From NCBI GenBank assembly GCA_040289295.1, contig PSLA01000009.1, positions 1 to 64,000 of the forward strand: a stretch of 64,000 nucleotides of DNA, written 5' to 3'. Shown here in pieces: positions 42,222 through 50,240 of this stretch. Each line of letters opens with the position of its first letter. The first letter of the stretch is position 1. A program made the translations under genes and the position numbers. Under the pieces are notes generated by a model, which searched no databases, was not told where the DNA came from, and saw nothing but the letters and a program-made list of their open reading frames with translations. Source of the DNA: J051 sp040289295 (lineage in GTDB: Bacteria; Armatimonadota; Fimbriimonadia; Fimbriimonadales; ATM1).

Positions 42222-42227
42222 CATAAT
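42222..42227 (+). promoter_or_regulatory. Leaderless -10 box (CATAAT) of the phosphatase gene
   Basis: CATAAT, seven bases before the ATG at 42235. Confidence 0.6.
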
Positions 42228-42234
42228 CCGGTGC

Positions 42235-43851
42235 ATGATGTTGACGACGATTGCGCTGGCAGCGGCGCTCGCCGTTTCCGCCCCCAGGCTGGTTGTGGTG
42301 GTTTCTATCGACCAATTCCGAACCGACTTCCTGACGCGCTACGCCCACCTGTATCGGCCGGCAACCGCAGATGATGGGGTAGGCGGATTCCGCTACTTGA
42401 TGGAGAACGGTGCCTTCTTTGTGAACGCCTTGCATGACCACATTCCGACGGAAACAGGCCCAGGACACGCCAGTATCGGCACCGGCGCGCCGCCCGGCAT
42501 TCACGGCATCGTGGGCAACGCCTGGTATGTGAAGGGAAGGTCCGTTTACTGCACCGAAGACGCGGATGCTCGAGATGTTCTGACCGGAGGCGCCAGTTCT
42601 TCCGCGCGCAATCTTCTCACGTCTACGTTTGTGGAGGAGGCGGAGAAAGCGACGGGCGGACGCGCGGTTACGGTTTCACTCGCCCTGAAAGATCGCGCCG
42701 CCATCCTGATGGCCGGGCGAACGGCGGACGTGGTGTTGTGGTTCAACGGCGCGCGGCTCTCCTGGACGACAAGCACCGCGTATCGGCCCGATGGGAGGCT
42801 TCCTTCTTGGGTGGAGGCGTGGAACGAGCGCCGCACTCCCGCCCGCGCCGCGGGCACGACGTGGAGCGTCTCCCTGCCGGCGTCCGCTCACCTTCTTGCA
42901 CGGCCGACGTCGCGCCCGGGCGTGTCGGGAGAGTTTGGTACAACGTTCCCCCATCGCCTGCCAAGTGACGAGGCAGCGCTCTTCAACGCTTGGCGGATGA
43001 CCCCGATGGCGAACCAGTACACGCTCGAGACGGCGGCAGAGGCGGTGCGCGCGATGGAAATGGGGCGCGACGAGGTCCCGGATGTGCTCGTGGTCGGACT
43101 CAGCGCCAACGACTACCTCGGCCACTCGTTCGGGCCGGACTCGCCCGAGGTTCTTGAGATGTGCGTGCGAACCGATGCGGCGCTCAGCGACTTCCTGCGA
43201 TTCCTCGCCGGAGCGGTACCGGGAGGGCTGGACTCCGTCGCGATCGTGGTTACCTCCGATCACGGTGTCGCCTCGGTTCCGGAGGATGAGGCAGCGCTTG
43301 GCATTCCGTCGCGACGCGTTTCGCCGACGGCAATCCTTCAGGTCGTTTCCGAGGTGCTTGAAGAGGAGTTTGGTACCGCAGATCTCTACGCGTCCACCTC
43401 CGGAGACGGAATCCTCGGAATCTACTTCGACGAGGCGAAGTGCAAGGCTGCTGAGACCGACTCGTATACCGCCGCACTTCAGGTCCGCCACGCACTTCGC
43501 GGGCACTCTGACGTTTTCGCCGTCTTCTTGCTGGGCGACTTTGATGAACCGTGGATGGACGATGACCCGCTGACGCGAAAGGTGCGACGGTCGATCGTGT
43601 ACGGGCGCAGCCCGGATGTCATCATCGTTCCGCGGCCCGGTGTGTACGTTTCCGCCTATCCCACGGGCACGGGTCACGGGACGCCCTGGCAATACGATTC
43701 GAACGTGCCGATTCTGATGTCGGGGCCGTGGTTCCGCAAGGGCGTGTTCACCGAGCGCTGCACGCCAGAGGACATAGCGCCAACGGTGTGCCACTTAATC
43801 GGCGCGCAACGACCCAGCGGGTGTCAAGGAAACGTTATCGGCTTGCGGTAG
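42235..43851 (+). CDS. Exported alkaline phosphatase/phosphodiesterase family (PafA-like) protein
   Basis: 538 residues of the nucleotide pyrophosphatase/phosphatase superfamily. Signal peptide (TTIALAAALAVSA), first metal Asp in VVVSIDQFRTDF, nucleophile Thr in PTETGPGHASIGTG, Asp/His ligands in LSANDYLGHSFGPDS and VTSDHGVASVP, and the last His in GTGHGTPWQYD. Closest in pattern to PafA-type phosphate-irrepressible alkaline phosphatases. It releases phosphate from organic esters outside the cytoplasm. Confidence 0.9.
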   Translation: MMLTTIALAAALAVSAPRLVVVVSIDQFRTDFLTRYAHLYRPATADDGVGGFRYLMENGAFFVNALHDHIPTETGPGHASIGTGAPPGIHGIVGNAWYVKGRSVYCTEDADARDVLTGGASSSARNLLTSTFVEEAEKATGGRAVTVSLALKDRAAILMAGRTADVVLWFNGARLSWTTSTAYRPDGRLPSWVEAWNERRTPARAAGTTWSVSLPASAHLLARPTSRPGVSGEFGTTFPHRLPSDEAALFNAWRMTPMANQYTLETAAEAVRAMEMGRDEVPDVLVVGLSANDYLGHSFGPDSPEVLEMCVRTDAALSDFLRFLAGAVPGGLDSVAIVVTSDHGVASVPEDEAALGIPSRRVSPTAILQVVSEVLEEEFGTADLYASTSGDGILGIYFDEAKCKAAETDSYTAALQVRHALRGHSDVFAVFLLGDFDEPWMDDDPLTRKVRRSIVYGRSPDVIIVPRPGVYVSAYPTGTGHGTPWQYDSNVPILMSGPWFRKGVFTERCTPEDIAPTVCHLIGAQRPSGCQGNVIGLR

Positions 43852-43854
43852 CGC

Positions 43855-44511
43855 TCACGCGAAGGACATCTGCTTCACTTCCGCGGCGACCTCGAAGGGA
43901 GCGGTGCACGCGCGCAGTTCCTCGACGGTGACGTCGGGGTGCGTTTCGATGAGGACGATGCCACCTTCGGGCTTCACGTCGAACACAGCCTTTTCGGTGA
44001 TGATGCGATGCACGACGCGCTTGCCGGTCAGAGGAAGGGTGCACTCTGGAAGGATCTTCGGACTGCCGTCCTTTGATGTGTGCGTCATGATGACGACGAC
44101 GTACTTCGCGCTGGCGACGAGGTCCATGGCTCCACCCATGCCCTTCACCATCTTGCCCGGAATCATGTAATTGGCGAGATCGCCGTTGACTGAGACCTCG
44201 AGCCCTCCAAGGATCGAGATGTCAATGTGCCCTCCTCGGATCATCGCGAAACTGTCTGCGCTGCTAAAGAAGGACGCGCCGGGCATGGCGGTAACCGTCT
44301 GCTTGCCGGCGTTGATAAGGTCGGGGTCCACCTCCTCTTCGGTAGGGAACGGGCCAATGCCGAGCAGCCCGTTTTCGGACTGGAATATGACCTCCCTGCC
44401 TTCGGGGATGTAGTTGGCGATGAGGGTCGGCATGCCGATGCCGAGGTTGACGTAGGCGCCGTCCTTCAGTTCGAGAGCGGCTCTTCGGACGATGACTTCT
44501 CTGGCATCCAT
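43855..44511 (-). CDS. 3-oxoacid CoA-transferase subunit B (orphan)
   Basis: 218 residues from ATG 44511. Beta subunit of SCOT/acetoacetate CoA-transferase, which moves CoA between succinyl-CoA and 3-oxoacids. The catalytic Glu lies in FQSENGLLGIGP; GGHIDISILGGLEVS and MGGAMDLV are conserved. The alpha subunit gene, nearly always adjacent, is absent: upstream lies an insertion-sequence remnant. The frame is open to 44571 without conservation. Confidence 0.92.
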   Translation of the reverse strand: MDAREVIVRRAALELKDGAYVNLGIGMPTLIANYIPEGREVIFQSENGLLGIGPFPTEEEVDPDLINAGKQTVTAMPGASFFSSADSFAMIRGGHIDISILGGLEVSVNGDLANYMIPGKMVKGMGGAMDLVASAKYVVVIMTHTSKDGSPKILPECTLPLTGKRVVHRIITEKAVFDVKPEGGIVLIETHPDVTVEELRACTAPFEVAAEVKQMSFA

Positions 44512-44716
44512 CGGCCGGATGTTACTCGATGGGCGCACGATGCCGACGCTTCCGGAAGCATGGCACGTCAAAATGGGACGAGATGGGACATCCCGGCGGA
44601 TGTGCGACCGACCCTGCTTGCGTGCGGGACGCGGTGCTGGAGGATCCCTCGGCCGCCAAGAATCATAGCGGCCGCGTCGAGATTACCGAGGACAGCGGAC
44701 CGATGCTCTGGAGTAG

Positions 44717-45181
44717 GCGGGTGTAGAGCGCCTCGAAGGGGTGGGTCGGCTGCAAAAGCACTATCGGAGTATCGCGGCGTTGCGGGCGGAGCTGGATCGC
44801 TCGCTGCTTGGGTACAACATCGAGCGGCTTCATCAGCGCCGGTACAACCGGGGCCGCCCACCGTTGCGGGTGATTCCCGGGCCGCAGATGCAGGGAAAGG
44901 GATCGCGTTGGCTATCTTGGCTACTTCGGGTTGTATCGGAAACGCGCGTACTCCTGCTTTCCACGAAGCGGCTCGGTCGGCTGGTCTTATGGCCTTCGGA
45001 AAGCGGTCCGCATAACTGCGTGTCGATATTCTATGCCGACTACCGGATAGAGCCGGTTGAACCCTCCTATTACGACGGCGAGGTCAAGTTCAAATCCGCC
45101 ATCGTCCCCAAGAGCGACCCGCGCAAAGATCTGCGGCGCATGACGAAGAGTCCGAACAGTTTCGTATATGAGCAAGATTGA
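44717..45181 (+). pseudogene. IS481-like transposase C-terminal remnant and following open frame
   Basis: The frame 44717-44881 reads GVERLEG... then LRAELDRSLLGYNIERLHQRRYNRGRPPLRVI, matching the end of the integrase core of IS481/IS3-type transposases (E-R-x-H-Q and G-R-x-P). The catalytic DDE part is missing. The same frame stays open to TGA 45181 (ending FVYEQD) with no recognised family, possibly the end of another broken gene. No inverted repeats were found by eye. The rest of 44512-45263 holds nothing recognised. Confidence 0.5.
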
Positions 45182-45263
45182 TCCCGTCGGGTGAACACAT
45201 TCAGGCAGCCGACCCAGGAGAACACCCTTGACGCGCCCGCAGCGGCTTGGTGGGCGAAGGGGA

Positions 45264-45269
45264 TAGACT
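45264..45269 (+). promoter_or_regulatory. Leaderless -10 box (TAGACT) of the UbiA-family gene
   Basis: TAGACT, eight bases before the ATG at 45278. Confidence 0.5.
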
Positions 45270-45277
45270 AACCCATC

Positions 45278-46144
45278 ATGTCGGAAAGAGTCGCTGGTGC
45301 GCCGGTCGTTGCGTTCCTGCGCATGATCAAGGTGGAGCATTCAATCTTTGCCTTGCCGTTCGCGATGGTTGGGATGGTCTATGCGGCGGACGGCTTCCCG
45401 GGCTGGCGGATTTTTCTGCTGATTCTCTTGGCGATGATCAGCGCGAGGAGTGCAGCAATGGCGTTCAACCGCCTCGTAGACCACCAGTTGGACGCCCTCA
45501 ACCCGCGGACGAACAGGCGAGAACTGGTAACGGGTGCGATCAGCCGGCGCAAAGCGTGGGCGTTCTTCGGGGTGTGCGTTGCGCTCTTCCTTTCGGCGGC
45601 GGCGTTGCTGAATCCGCTCGCCTTCGCGCTTGCGCCGGTGGCGTTGGTGGTGTTGCTTGGCTATTCTTACACGAAGCGGTTCACCTCTTTTTGCCACATC
45701 TTCGTTGGCCTCTCGCTGGGTATCGCGCCGGTTGGGGCGTGGGTGGCGGTGCGCGGAACTCTGGACGTCGCGCCGTTCTGGTGGCTCGTCGCGGTTACGT
45801 TCTGGACAGCGGGCTTCGACATCCTTTATGCCCTGCAGGACGAGGAGTTCGATCGGACGCACGGCGTTCACAGCCTTGTGGTGCGTTTGGGTCGGGCAAG
45901 AGCGATTCTCGTCAGCCGCGTTTTCCATGCAACCACGGTTGTTGCGCTCGCAGCAGCGGGGTGGGAGGTTGGCGCGAGCATACCGTATCTGCTTGGCGTG
46001 TTTTTCGTCCTGGGCCTGCTGATGGTAGAGCAGTCGCTGGTTGCGCCGGACGACTTGAGCCGGATTGACGCGGCGTTCTTCGCGGTGAACGGCTGGGTGT
46101 CCGTCGGCTTTTTGGTGTTCGTGTTGGTTGACGTTGCGCTGTAG
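45278..46144 (+). CDS. UbiA-family prenyltransferase, likely MqnP
   Basis: 288 residues, about eight to nine membrane helices. The two Asp motifs that bind prenyl diphosphate through Mg are present: NRLVDHQLDALNPRT and DILYALQDEEFDRTHG. With mqnA in the window and no UbiC/UbiD-type partner, the likely role is to prenylate 1,4-dihydroxy-6-naphthoate in the futalosine menaquinone route (mqnP), but a heme or ubiquinone-type role cannot be excluded by sequence alone. Confidence 0.88.
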   Translation: MSERVAGAPVVAFLRMIKVEHSIFALPFAMVGMVYAADGFPGWRIFLLILLAMISARSAAMAFNRLVDHQLDALNPRTNRRELVTGAISRRKAWAFFGVCVALFLSAAALLNPLAFALAPVALVVLLGYSYTKRFTSFCHIFVGLSLGIAPVGAWVAVRGTLDVAPFWWLVAVTFWTAGFDILYALQDEEFDRTHGVHSLVVRLGRARAILVSRVFHATTVVALAAAGWEVGASIPYLLGVFFVLGLLMVEQSLVAPDDLSRIDAAFFAVNGWVSVGFLVFVLVDVAL

Positions 46145-46173
46145 GGGCGCGGCTTTGGATGGCTAAGCCGTAG

Positions 46174-46222
46174 ATTTTTGATGCTCGCAGGGACGCTCGC
46201 GCTGCCTGTATTTTTGATGCTC
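46174..46222. repeat. RPT2 copy e between 13-bp direct repeats
   Basis: The 13-mer ATTTTTGATGCTC occurs at 46174-46186 and 46210-46222. Between them, with the first ATGCTC, lies an RPT2 copy in inverted orientation (ATGCTCGCAGGGACGC...CTGCCTG, 46181-46208). Confidence 0.8.
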
Positions 46223-46255
46223 CCCGTGCGTTGCGAGGGGCGAGGACAGGAGGGG

Positions 46256-46261
46256 TATACT
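46256..46261 (+). promoter_or_regulatory. -10 box (TATACT) of tRNA-Ile
   Basis: TATACT, 12 bases before the tRNA; TTGCGA at 46231-46236 is a possible -35 (19-base spacer). Confidence 0.55.
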
Positions 46262-46273
46262 TTGACTTCCCGT

Positions 46274-46350
46274 GGGCTCATAGCTCAGTTGGTTAGAGCG
46301 CGCCCCTGATAAGGGCGAGGTCGGTAGTTCGAATCTACCTGGGCCCACCA
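46274..46350 (+). tRNA. tRNA-Ile (anticodon GAT), CCA encoded
   Basis: 77 bases. Acceptor GGGCTCA pairs with TGGGCCC (one T-G); D arm AGCTCAGTTGGTTAGAGC; anticodon stem CGCCC/GGGCG with GAT at 46308-46310; T arm GTTCGAAT; discriminator A and CCA at 46348-46350. Not next to rRNA genes, where this tRNA is often found. Confidence 0.98.
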
Positions 46351-46418
46351 CCCTGCCTTCAGCCCGGTTCGTGACCCTCGGGGACGTCCAGGCGTCCTAC
46401 TTGACGGGTGGCAAGCCT

Positions 46419-46448
46419 TTGACTTCCTGCGGTCGGGGCTGCCATACT
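46419..46448 (+). promoter_or_regulatory. Sigma70-type promoter of the PQQ-propeller gene
   Basis: -35 TTGACT (46419-46424), 18-base spacer, -10 CATACT (46443-46448). The leader is about 20 bases and includes GAGGAGG (46464-46470) eight bases before the GTG start. This is the one clear two-box promoter with a normal leader. Confidence 0.65.
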
Positions 46449-46477
46449 CTTACCGTACAAGCCGAGGAGGTTCTACC

Positions 46478-48130
46478 GTGAAAGCAGCAACCCGAATCAG
46501 TATCGTGCTCCTAAGTTCGCTGGTGATGTCATCGCTTTGTGCGATCAGTGGACCCGCGCCGCTTGGATGGCGCTGGACCGGGAAGGTCGAATCAGCTCCA
46601 ACGGCTCGCCTTGCCGTGAGCGGAGATAAGGTGATTGTGCCTGTTGGGCGGCGTGTGTACGCCCTTGATGCCCGTACCGGCACGGTGGTTTACTCCTTCC
46701 CGTCCGGTGGTGACGCGGATGGTGAGTTCCGCACCGATGCCGTCGTAGTGGGGAACAAGGTTGTCGCGGCGAACTCGAACAAGTTCGTCTACGCATTCAG
46801 TCGGGAGGACGGCTTGAGGCTGTGGACGTTCCACCTCGGTGCCAGCACCGCGCGGACGGTGGTTGCCAATGAAACGACTGTTTTCCTCTTTACATCAGAT
46901 GACCGTATCGTCGCGCTAAACGCGGATACGGGCGCGAAGGCGTGGACCAGGGATTACGAGATTGATGGCAGCCAGACGGGTTCGGCAATAGTGGCCGATG
47001 GACAGATCATATTCTACACAAGCGATGGGCGGGTTCACGCGGTGGACACCTCGACACAGCGCAAGACGTGGGAAATGCGGGTATTGTCGGTGCCTTTCAA
47101 TCCGCAGCCAGTGTCTCTCGGCAGCTCAGTCTTGCTGGTATCTGGCGACCAGGTGGCACTTGTGGCGGCTCGAACTGGGCGGACGGTATCGGTCGTTCGG
47201 CTGCCAGAGCGTGTTGTTGGTGGAGTGGCTGTAACGACACGGGGTGGTGTCGCGGTCACGGAGCGGGGAAACGTGTATGCATTTTCGCTCGACGGGCGGC
47301 AGTACAGTCGGACGCCATTGGAGCTCGGCGGGTTCGTGCAGGTGCCTCCGCAGTCGGTGGGTGAGAACGCGATTGTTCAGATGACGAACGGGGCGTTCTA
47401 TCTTGTCGATCCTTCGTCACTGCAGCCGAAGGTTCTTTGGGAATACACGACGCTGCCGCTGCCTGGGACCATGCGCAAGGTGCGTACGGGGGATTCGGGC
47501 AGTGGTGGTAGTGGCGGCGGAGGTGGCGACCTCGGTGGCGGGGGTGGAGGCGCAGGTCGAGGCGGTGCAGGCCGCGGCGGTGGTTCGTCCACCGAAGTGG
47601 AAGTACCCGCCGACTATGTCGCCGTCATGTCGCCGATTGTCGCCACGGGTGAACGGCTCTACGCGCTCGCCGAAGATGGTAGCGTGTTCGCGTTCGGACG
47701 CGACATTGGGGTGGACGAGACAGGCCCCAGCATCGAGATGATGACGCCGCCGAGCGGCAGTGCGATGAACGGCTTCGGGAACCTGGACTTTATATTCCGA
47801 ATTGAGGACCAGGGTAGCGGGCTGATGAAACGAAGCATCAGCATTACGTTCAACGACCAAGTCATGAAGTTCGAGTACGTCCCAGCCGGCGGATACGTGT
47901 ATGTGCGCATCCGCCCGCCGGGCAGCACGCAGGAGGGCGCGAACCTTCCGCTATCCGATGGTTATCGAACGATCACCGTCGCCGCCACGGACTGGATGGG
48001 CAACGTGAACGAGAAGAAGTTTAGCGTGCTGATAGACAACACGCTGCCCGTCACCCAGGAGCGCGTTGTTGATCAAAGAACCGGCAGCGGCACGGGCCGA
48101 TCCGGACCCGGTCTCGGCGGCGGCGGGTAA
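46478..48130 (+). CDS. Exported PQQ-like beta-propeller protein with Gly-rich linker
   Basis: 550 residues. Signal peptide (ISIVLLSSLVMSSLCAISG). PQQ/BamB-type propeller blades (VYALDARTGTVVYSFP, VYAFSREDGLRLWTF, IVALNADTGAKAWTR, VHAVDTSTQRKTWEM). A linker of about 35 residues, almost only Gly with some Ser/Arg/Ala (about 340-375), interrupts the propeller before the last blade. A C-terminal Ig-like domain (TGPSIEMMTPPSG..., DWMGNVNEKKFSVLIDN) is followed by another Gly-rich tail. Structural or binding role; no catalytic residues recognised. GTG start after a strong ribosome site. Confidence 0.85.
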   Translation: MKAATRISIVLLSSLVMSSLCAISGPAPLGWRWTGKVESAPTARLAVSGDKVIVPVGRRVYALDARTGTVVYSFPSGGDADGEFRTDAVVVGNKVVAANSNKFVYAFSREDGLRLWTFHLGASTARTVVANETTVFLFTSDDRIVALNADTGAKAWTRDYEIDGSQTGSAIVADGQIIFYTSDGRVHAVDTSTQRKTWEMRVLSVPFNPQPVSLGSSVLLVSGDQVALVAARTGRTVSVVRLPERVVGGVAVTTRGGVAVTERGNVYAFSLDGRQYSRTPLELGGFVQVPPQSVGENAIVQMTNGAFYLVDPSSLQPKVLWEYTTLPLPGTMRKVRTGDSGSGGSGGGGGDLGGGGGGAGRGGAGRGGGSSTEVEVPADYVAVMSPIVATGERLYALAEDGSVFAFGRDIGVDETGPSIEMMTPPSGSAMNGFGNLDFIFRIEDQGSGLMKRSISITFNDQVMKFEYVPAGGYVYVRIRPPGSTQEGANLPLSDGYRTITVAATDWMGNVNEKKFSVLIDNTLPVTQERVVDQRTGSGTGRSGPGLGGGG

Positions 48131-48142
48131 GCGATATCGGCG

Positions 48143-49177
48143 ATGCATGACGCGAGGTTTTGGCAGGCTCTGCTCAGCCTGAACCTTAGCTTCCGCAAGT
48201 GCCGGGAGTTGATTACTTCCTTGAGTGAGGACGCAACCTTCGAGGACCTGTTGCGCCACCCGGACCTGAGCGACGAGCATCGTCGCACGCTCTTAACGGT
48301 TCCCGAGTCGTTTGCCCTACCGAACGGGGTGCGGATTGTGGAGCTGGGCGATGCCGCGTATCCGGAGAACCTTCGCCTTGCCTCGGACCCGCCACCAGCG
48401 CTGTTCGTTCGCGGCGACCTGCTGCCGCGGGACGAAGTTGCCGTCGCTATCGTTGGAACGCGAAAGGCTTCGCCGTACGGCAAGTCGCTTGCCGCACGGA
48501 TTTCGCGCGAACTCGGCTCCGAAGGCGTGACCATCGTCAGCGGCGCGGCCTACGGCATAGATGCGGCGGCGCACCGTGGGGCCCTCGAAGTGGGAGGTAG
48601 GACGTTTGCGGTTCTCGGCAGTGGCATAGACCGACCGTATCCCTCGGCGCACGCAAGCCTGTTGGATGAGGTTTCACGCTCGGGCGCTGTTATCAGCCAG
48701 TTTCCGCTCGGCACACCGCCGGACGCGTATCGCTTTCCCAGCAGGAACTATGTGATAGCCGCATTGGCTCGCGCTGTGGTCGTTGTTGAGGCGCCGGCTC
48801 GCAGCGGCGCACTGCTCACGGCGACGCTCGCCAGCGACGAAGGGCGGCACGTGTTCGTCGCTCCTGCGCCGATGGACAGCGAGAGCCACTACGGTGGCTT
48901 CGAACTGGTGAACGAAGGTGCGAACCTCCTTTACGACGTAGGACAAGTGCTCTCGTCGCTTGGTATCGAGCCGGGTGCGTCGACCACGCCAGAGCCGGCG
49001 CCCAGCCTCACCGAATTGCAATGTCGGATCATCGAGCGCATAGGCGACAAGCCGGCGCTGCTTGACCATTTGAGCGACGAACTGGACTGCCCTTCGTCCG
49101 CGGTGCTTGCTGAGCTGACCCAACTCGAGATAGCGGGCCTGGTCGCACGGGTTGGCGGAGGATACGTGCGGATTTGA
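48143..49177 (+). CDS. dprA: DprA, DNA-processing protein of transformation
   Basis: 344 residues. An N-terminal SAM-like helical part, the Rossmann-like core (VGTRKASPYG, VSGAAYGIDAAAHRGAL, VLGSGIDRPYP, SQFPLGTPPDAYRFPSRNYVIAALA, EAPARSGALLTA), and a C-terminal winged-helix domain (LLDHLSDELDCPSSAVLAELTQLEIAGLV). Loads RecA on incoming single-stranded DNA. With comEA this suggests competence. The stop overlaps nagA (TTGA). Confidence 0.96.
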   Translation: MHDARFWQALLSLNLSFRKCRELITSLSEDATFEDLLRHPDLSDEHRRTLLTVPESFALPNGVRIVELGDAAYPENLRLASDPPPALFVRGDLLPRDEVAVAIVGTRKASPYGKSLAARISRELGSEGVTIVSGAAYGIDAAAHRGALEVGGRTFAVLGSGIDRPYPSAHASLLDEVSRSGAVISQFPLGTPPDAYRFPSRNYVIAALARAVVVVEAPARSGALLTATLASDEGRHVFVAPAPMDSESHYGGFELVNEGANLLYDVGQVLSSLGIEPGASTTPEPAPSLTELQCRIIERIGDKPALLDHLSDELDCPSSAVLAELTQLEIAGLVARVGGGYVRI

Positions 49178-50229
49178 GAGCCAACTGGTTCGATGGCAAG
49201 CGCTGGCTGATCGTCGAGGCAGACTTCGATGCAGAAACGATGGCTTCGCTTGATGAGCGGCGCAATGACTCGCTGCCGACGCTCGTCCCCGGCTTGGCGG
49301 ATATTCACTGCCACGGCGTCGCCGGGCACGACGTAAACGAGGGCGGAGCGGTTGAAACCATCGCGGAACTTCGCAGGCGCGGTGTCGAGTGGGTTTGCCC
49401 GACGACGGTCGCCGCACCGCTCGAGCAGGTGCGCGCAATCGTCGAGGAAGTGCCCCCGGATACGCCTGGCTTTGCGGGCTTTCATCTCGAAGGGCCGTAC
49501 CTTAGCGCCGCCTATCCTGGGGCGCAGCCCGAGGCTCATCTTTTGCCTCCGAGCGCTAAGGAGTTCGGCGCAGTGCTGGGAGACCTTTTGCCGAAAGTTC
49601 GTATTGTGACGCTTGCGCCAGAGCTACACGGCTCGGAGGAGCTCATTCGGTTCTTGTACCAAAGCGGCGTCGTCGTGAGTGCGGGTCATACAGCAGCGGA
49701 TTCGCAGGTGATGGAAGCGGCTGCAAGCGCCGGCGTTAGACACATCACGCATCTGTTCAACGCAATGCGACCGTTCCATCATCGTGATCCCGGAATTGTG
49801 GGCTTTGGTCTTACGACGACAGTGGTCTGTGAGTTCATCTACGACCGTGTGCACGTCTCGCGCCTTGCAGTCTCGCTCCTCTTTGGGGCGAAGCGCCTGT
49901 CCGACGTGGTGGCGGTGTCGGATGGCACGTCACTGAGCGGCTTGCCGAGTGGGACGGTGGGGCGCCTATGGGGTAAGGAGGTGCGCGTTGAGGGGCGGGC
50001 AGCTCGGCTGTCGGATGGTCGGCTCTGCGGTAGTGTTGCCACGCTGCCGGAGGTCTTTCAGATGCTGTGGCAAGACTTTCGGGAGTTTCCGGAACGGGCG
50101 GTTGCGGCTTGTTCGTTGAACCCTCGCAGGGCGCTGGGGCTGCCGCCGCCGGAGATGTGGTTGGTGGTCGGTAAGGACGGCGCGATCGAGGAGCTGCGGA
50201 CGGGTAATCTCCGCCCGCCTGCGGCTTAG
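49174..50229 (+). CDS. nagA: N-acetylglucosamine-6-phosphate deacetylase
   Basis: 351 residues of the amidohydrolase fold, recycling amino sugars from cell wall or chitin. Seen: metal ligands in LADIHCHGV, the Glu in HLEGPYLS, His in SAGHTAA and HLFNAM, and the catalytic Asp in VSDGTSL. The start is TTG 49174, which overlaps the dprA stop. nagB and transporters are not nearby. It is followed 11 bases later by the transporter gene. Confidence 0.9.
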   Translation: MRANWFDGKRWLIVEADFDAETMASLDERRNDSLPTLVPGLADIHCHGVAGHDVNEGGAVETIAELRRRGVEWVCPTTVAAPLEQVRAIVEEVPPDTPGFAGFHLEGPYLSAAYPGAQPEAHLLPPSAKEFGAVLGDLLPKVRIVTLAPELHGSEELIRFLYQSGVVVSAGHTAADSQVMEAAASAGVRHITHLFNAMRPFHHRDPGIVGFGLTTTVVCEFIYDRVHVSRLAVSLLFGAKRLSDVVAVSDGTSLSGLPSGTVGRLWGKEVRVEGRAARLSDGRLCGSVATLPEVFQMLWQDFREFPERAVAACSLNPRRALGLPPPEMWLVVGKDGAIEELRTGNLRPPAA

Positions 50230-50240
50230 CACAGGCACGG

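Noticed and set aside
42676..43794. Long minus-strand ORF (372 codons) opposite the phosphatase gene
   Set aside because: Shadow frame of a clearly conserved gene in GC-rich DNA; rich in Arg and His with no recognisable domain. Similar shadows opposite hutI, the FHA genes and the UbiA gene were dropped for the same reason.
50230..50240. ydaO (c-di-AMP) riboswitch before the KimA-like gene
   Set aside because: Only 11 bases separate nagA and the transporter gene; there is no room for the element.
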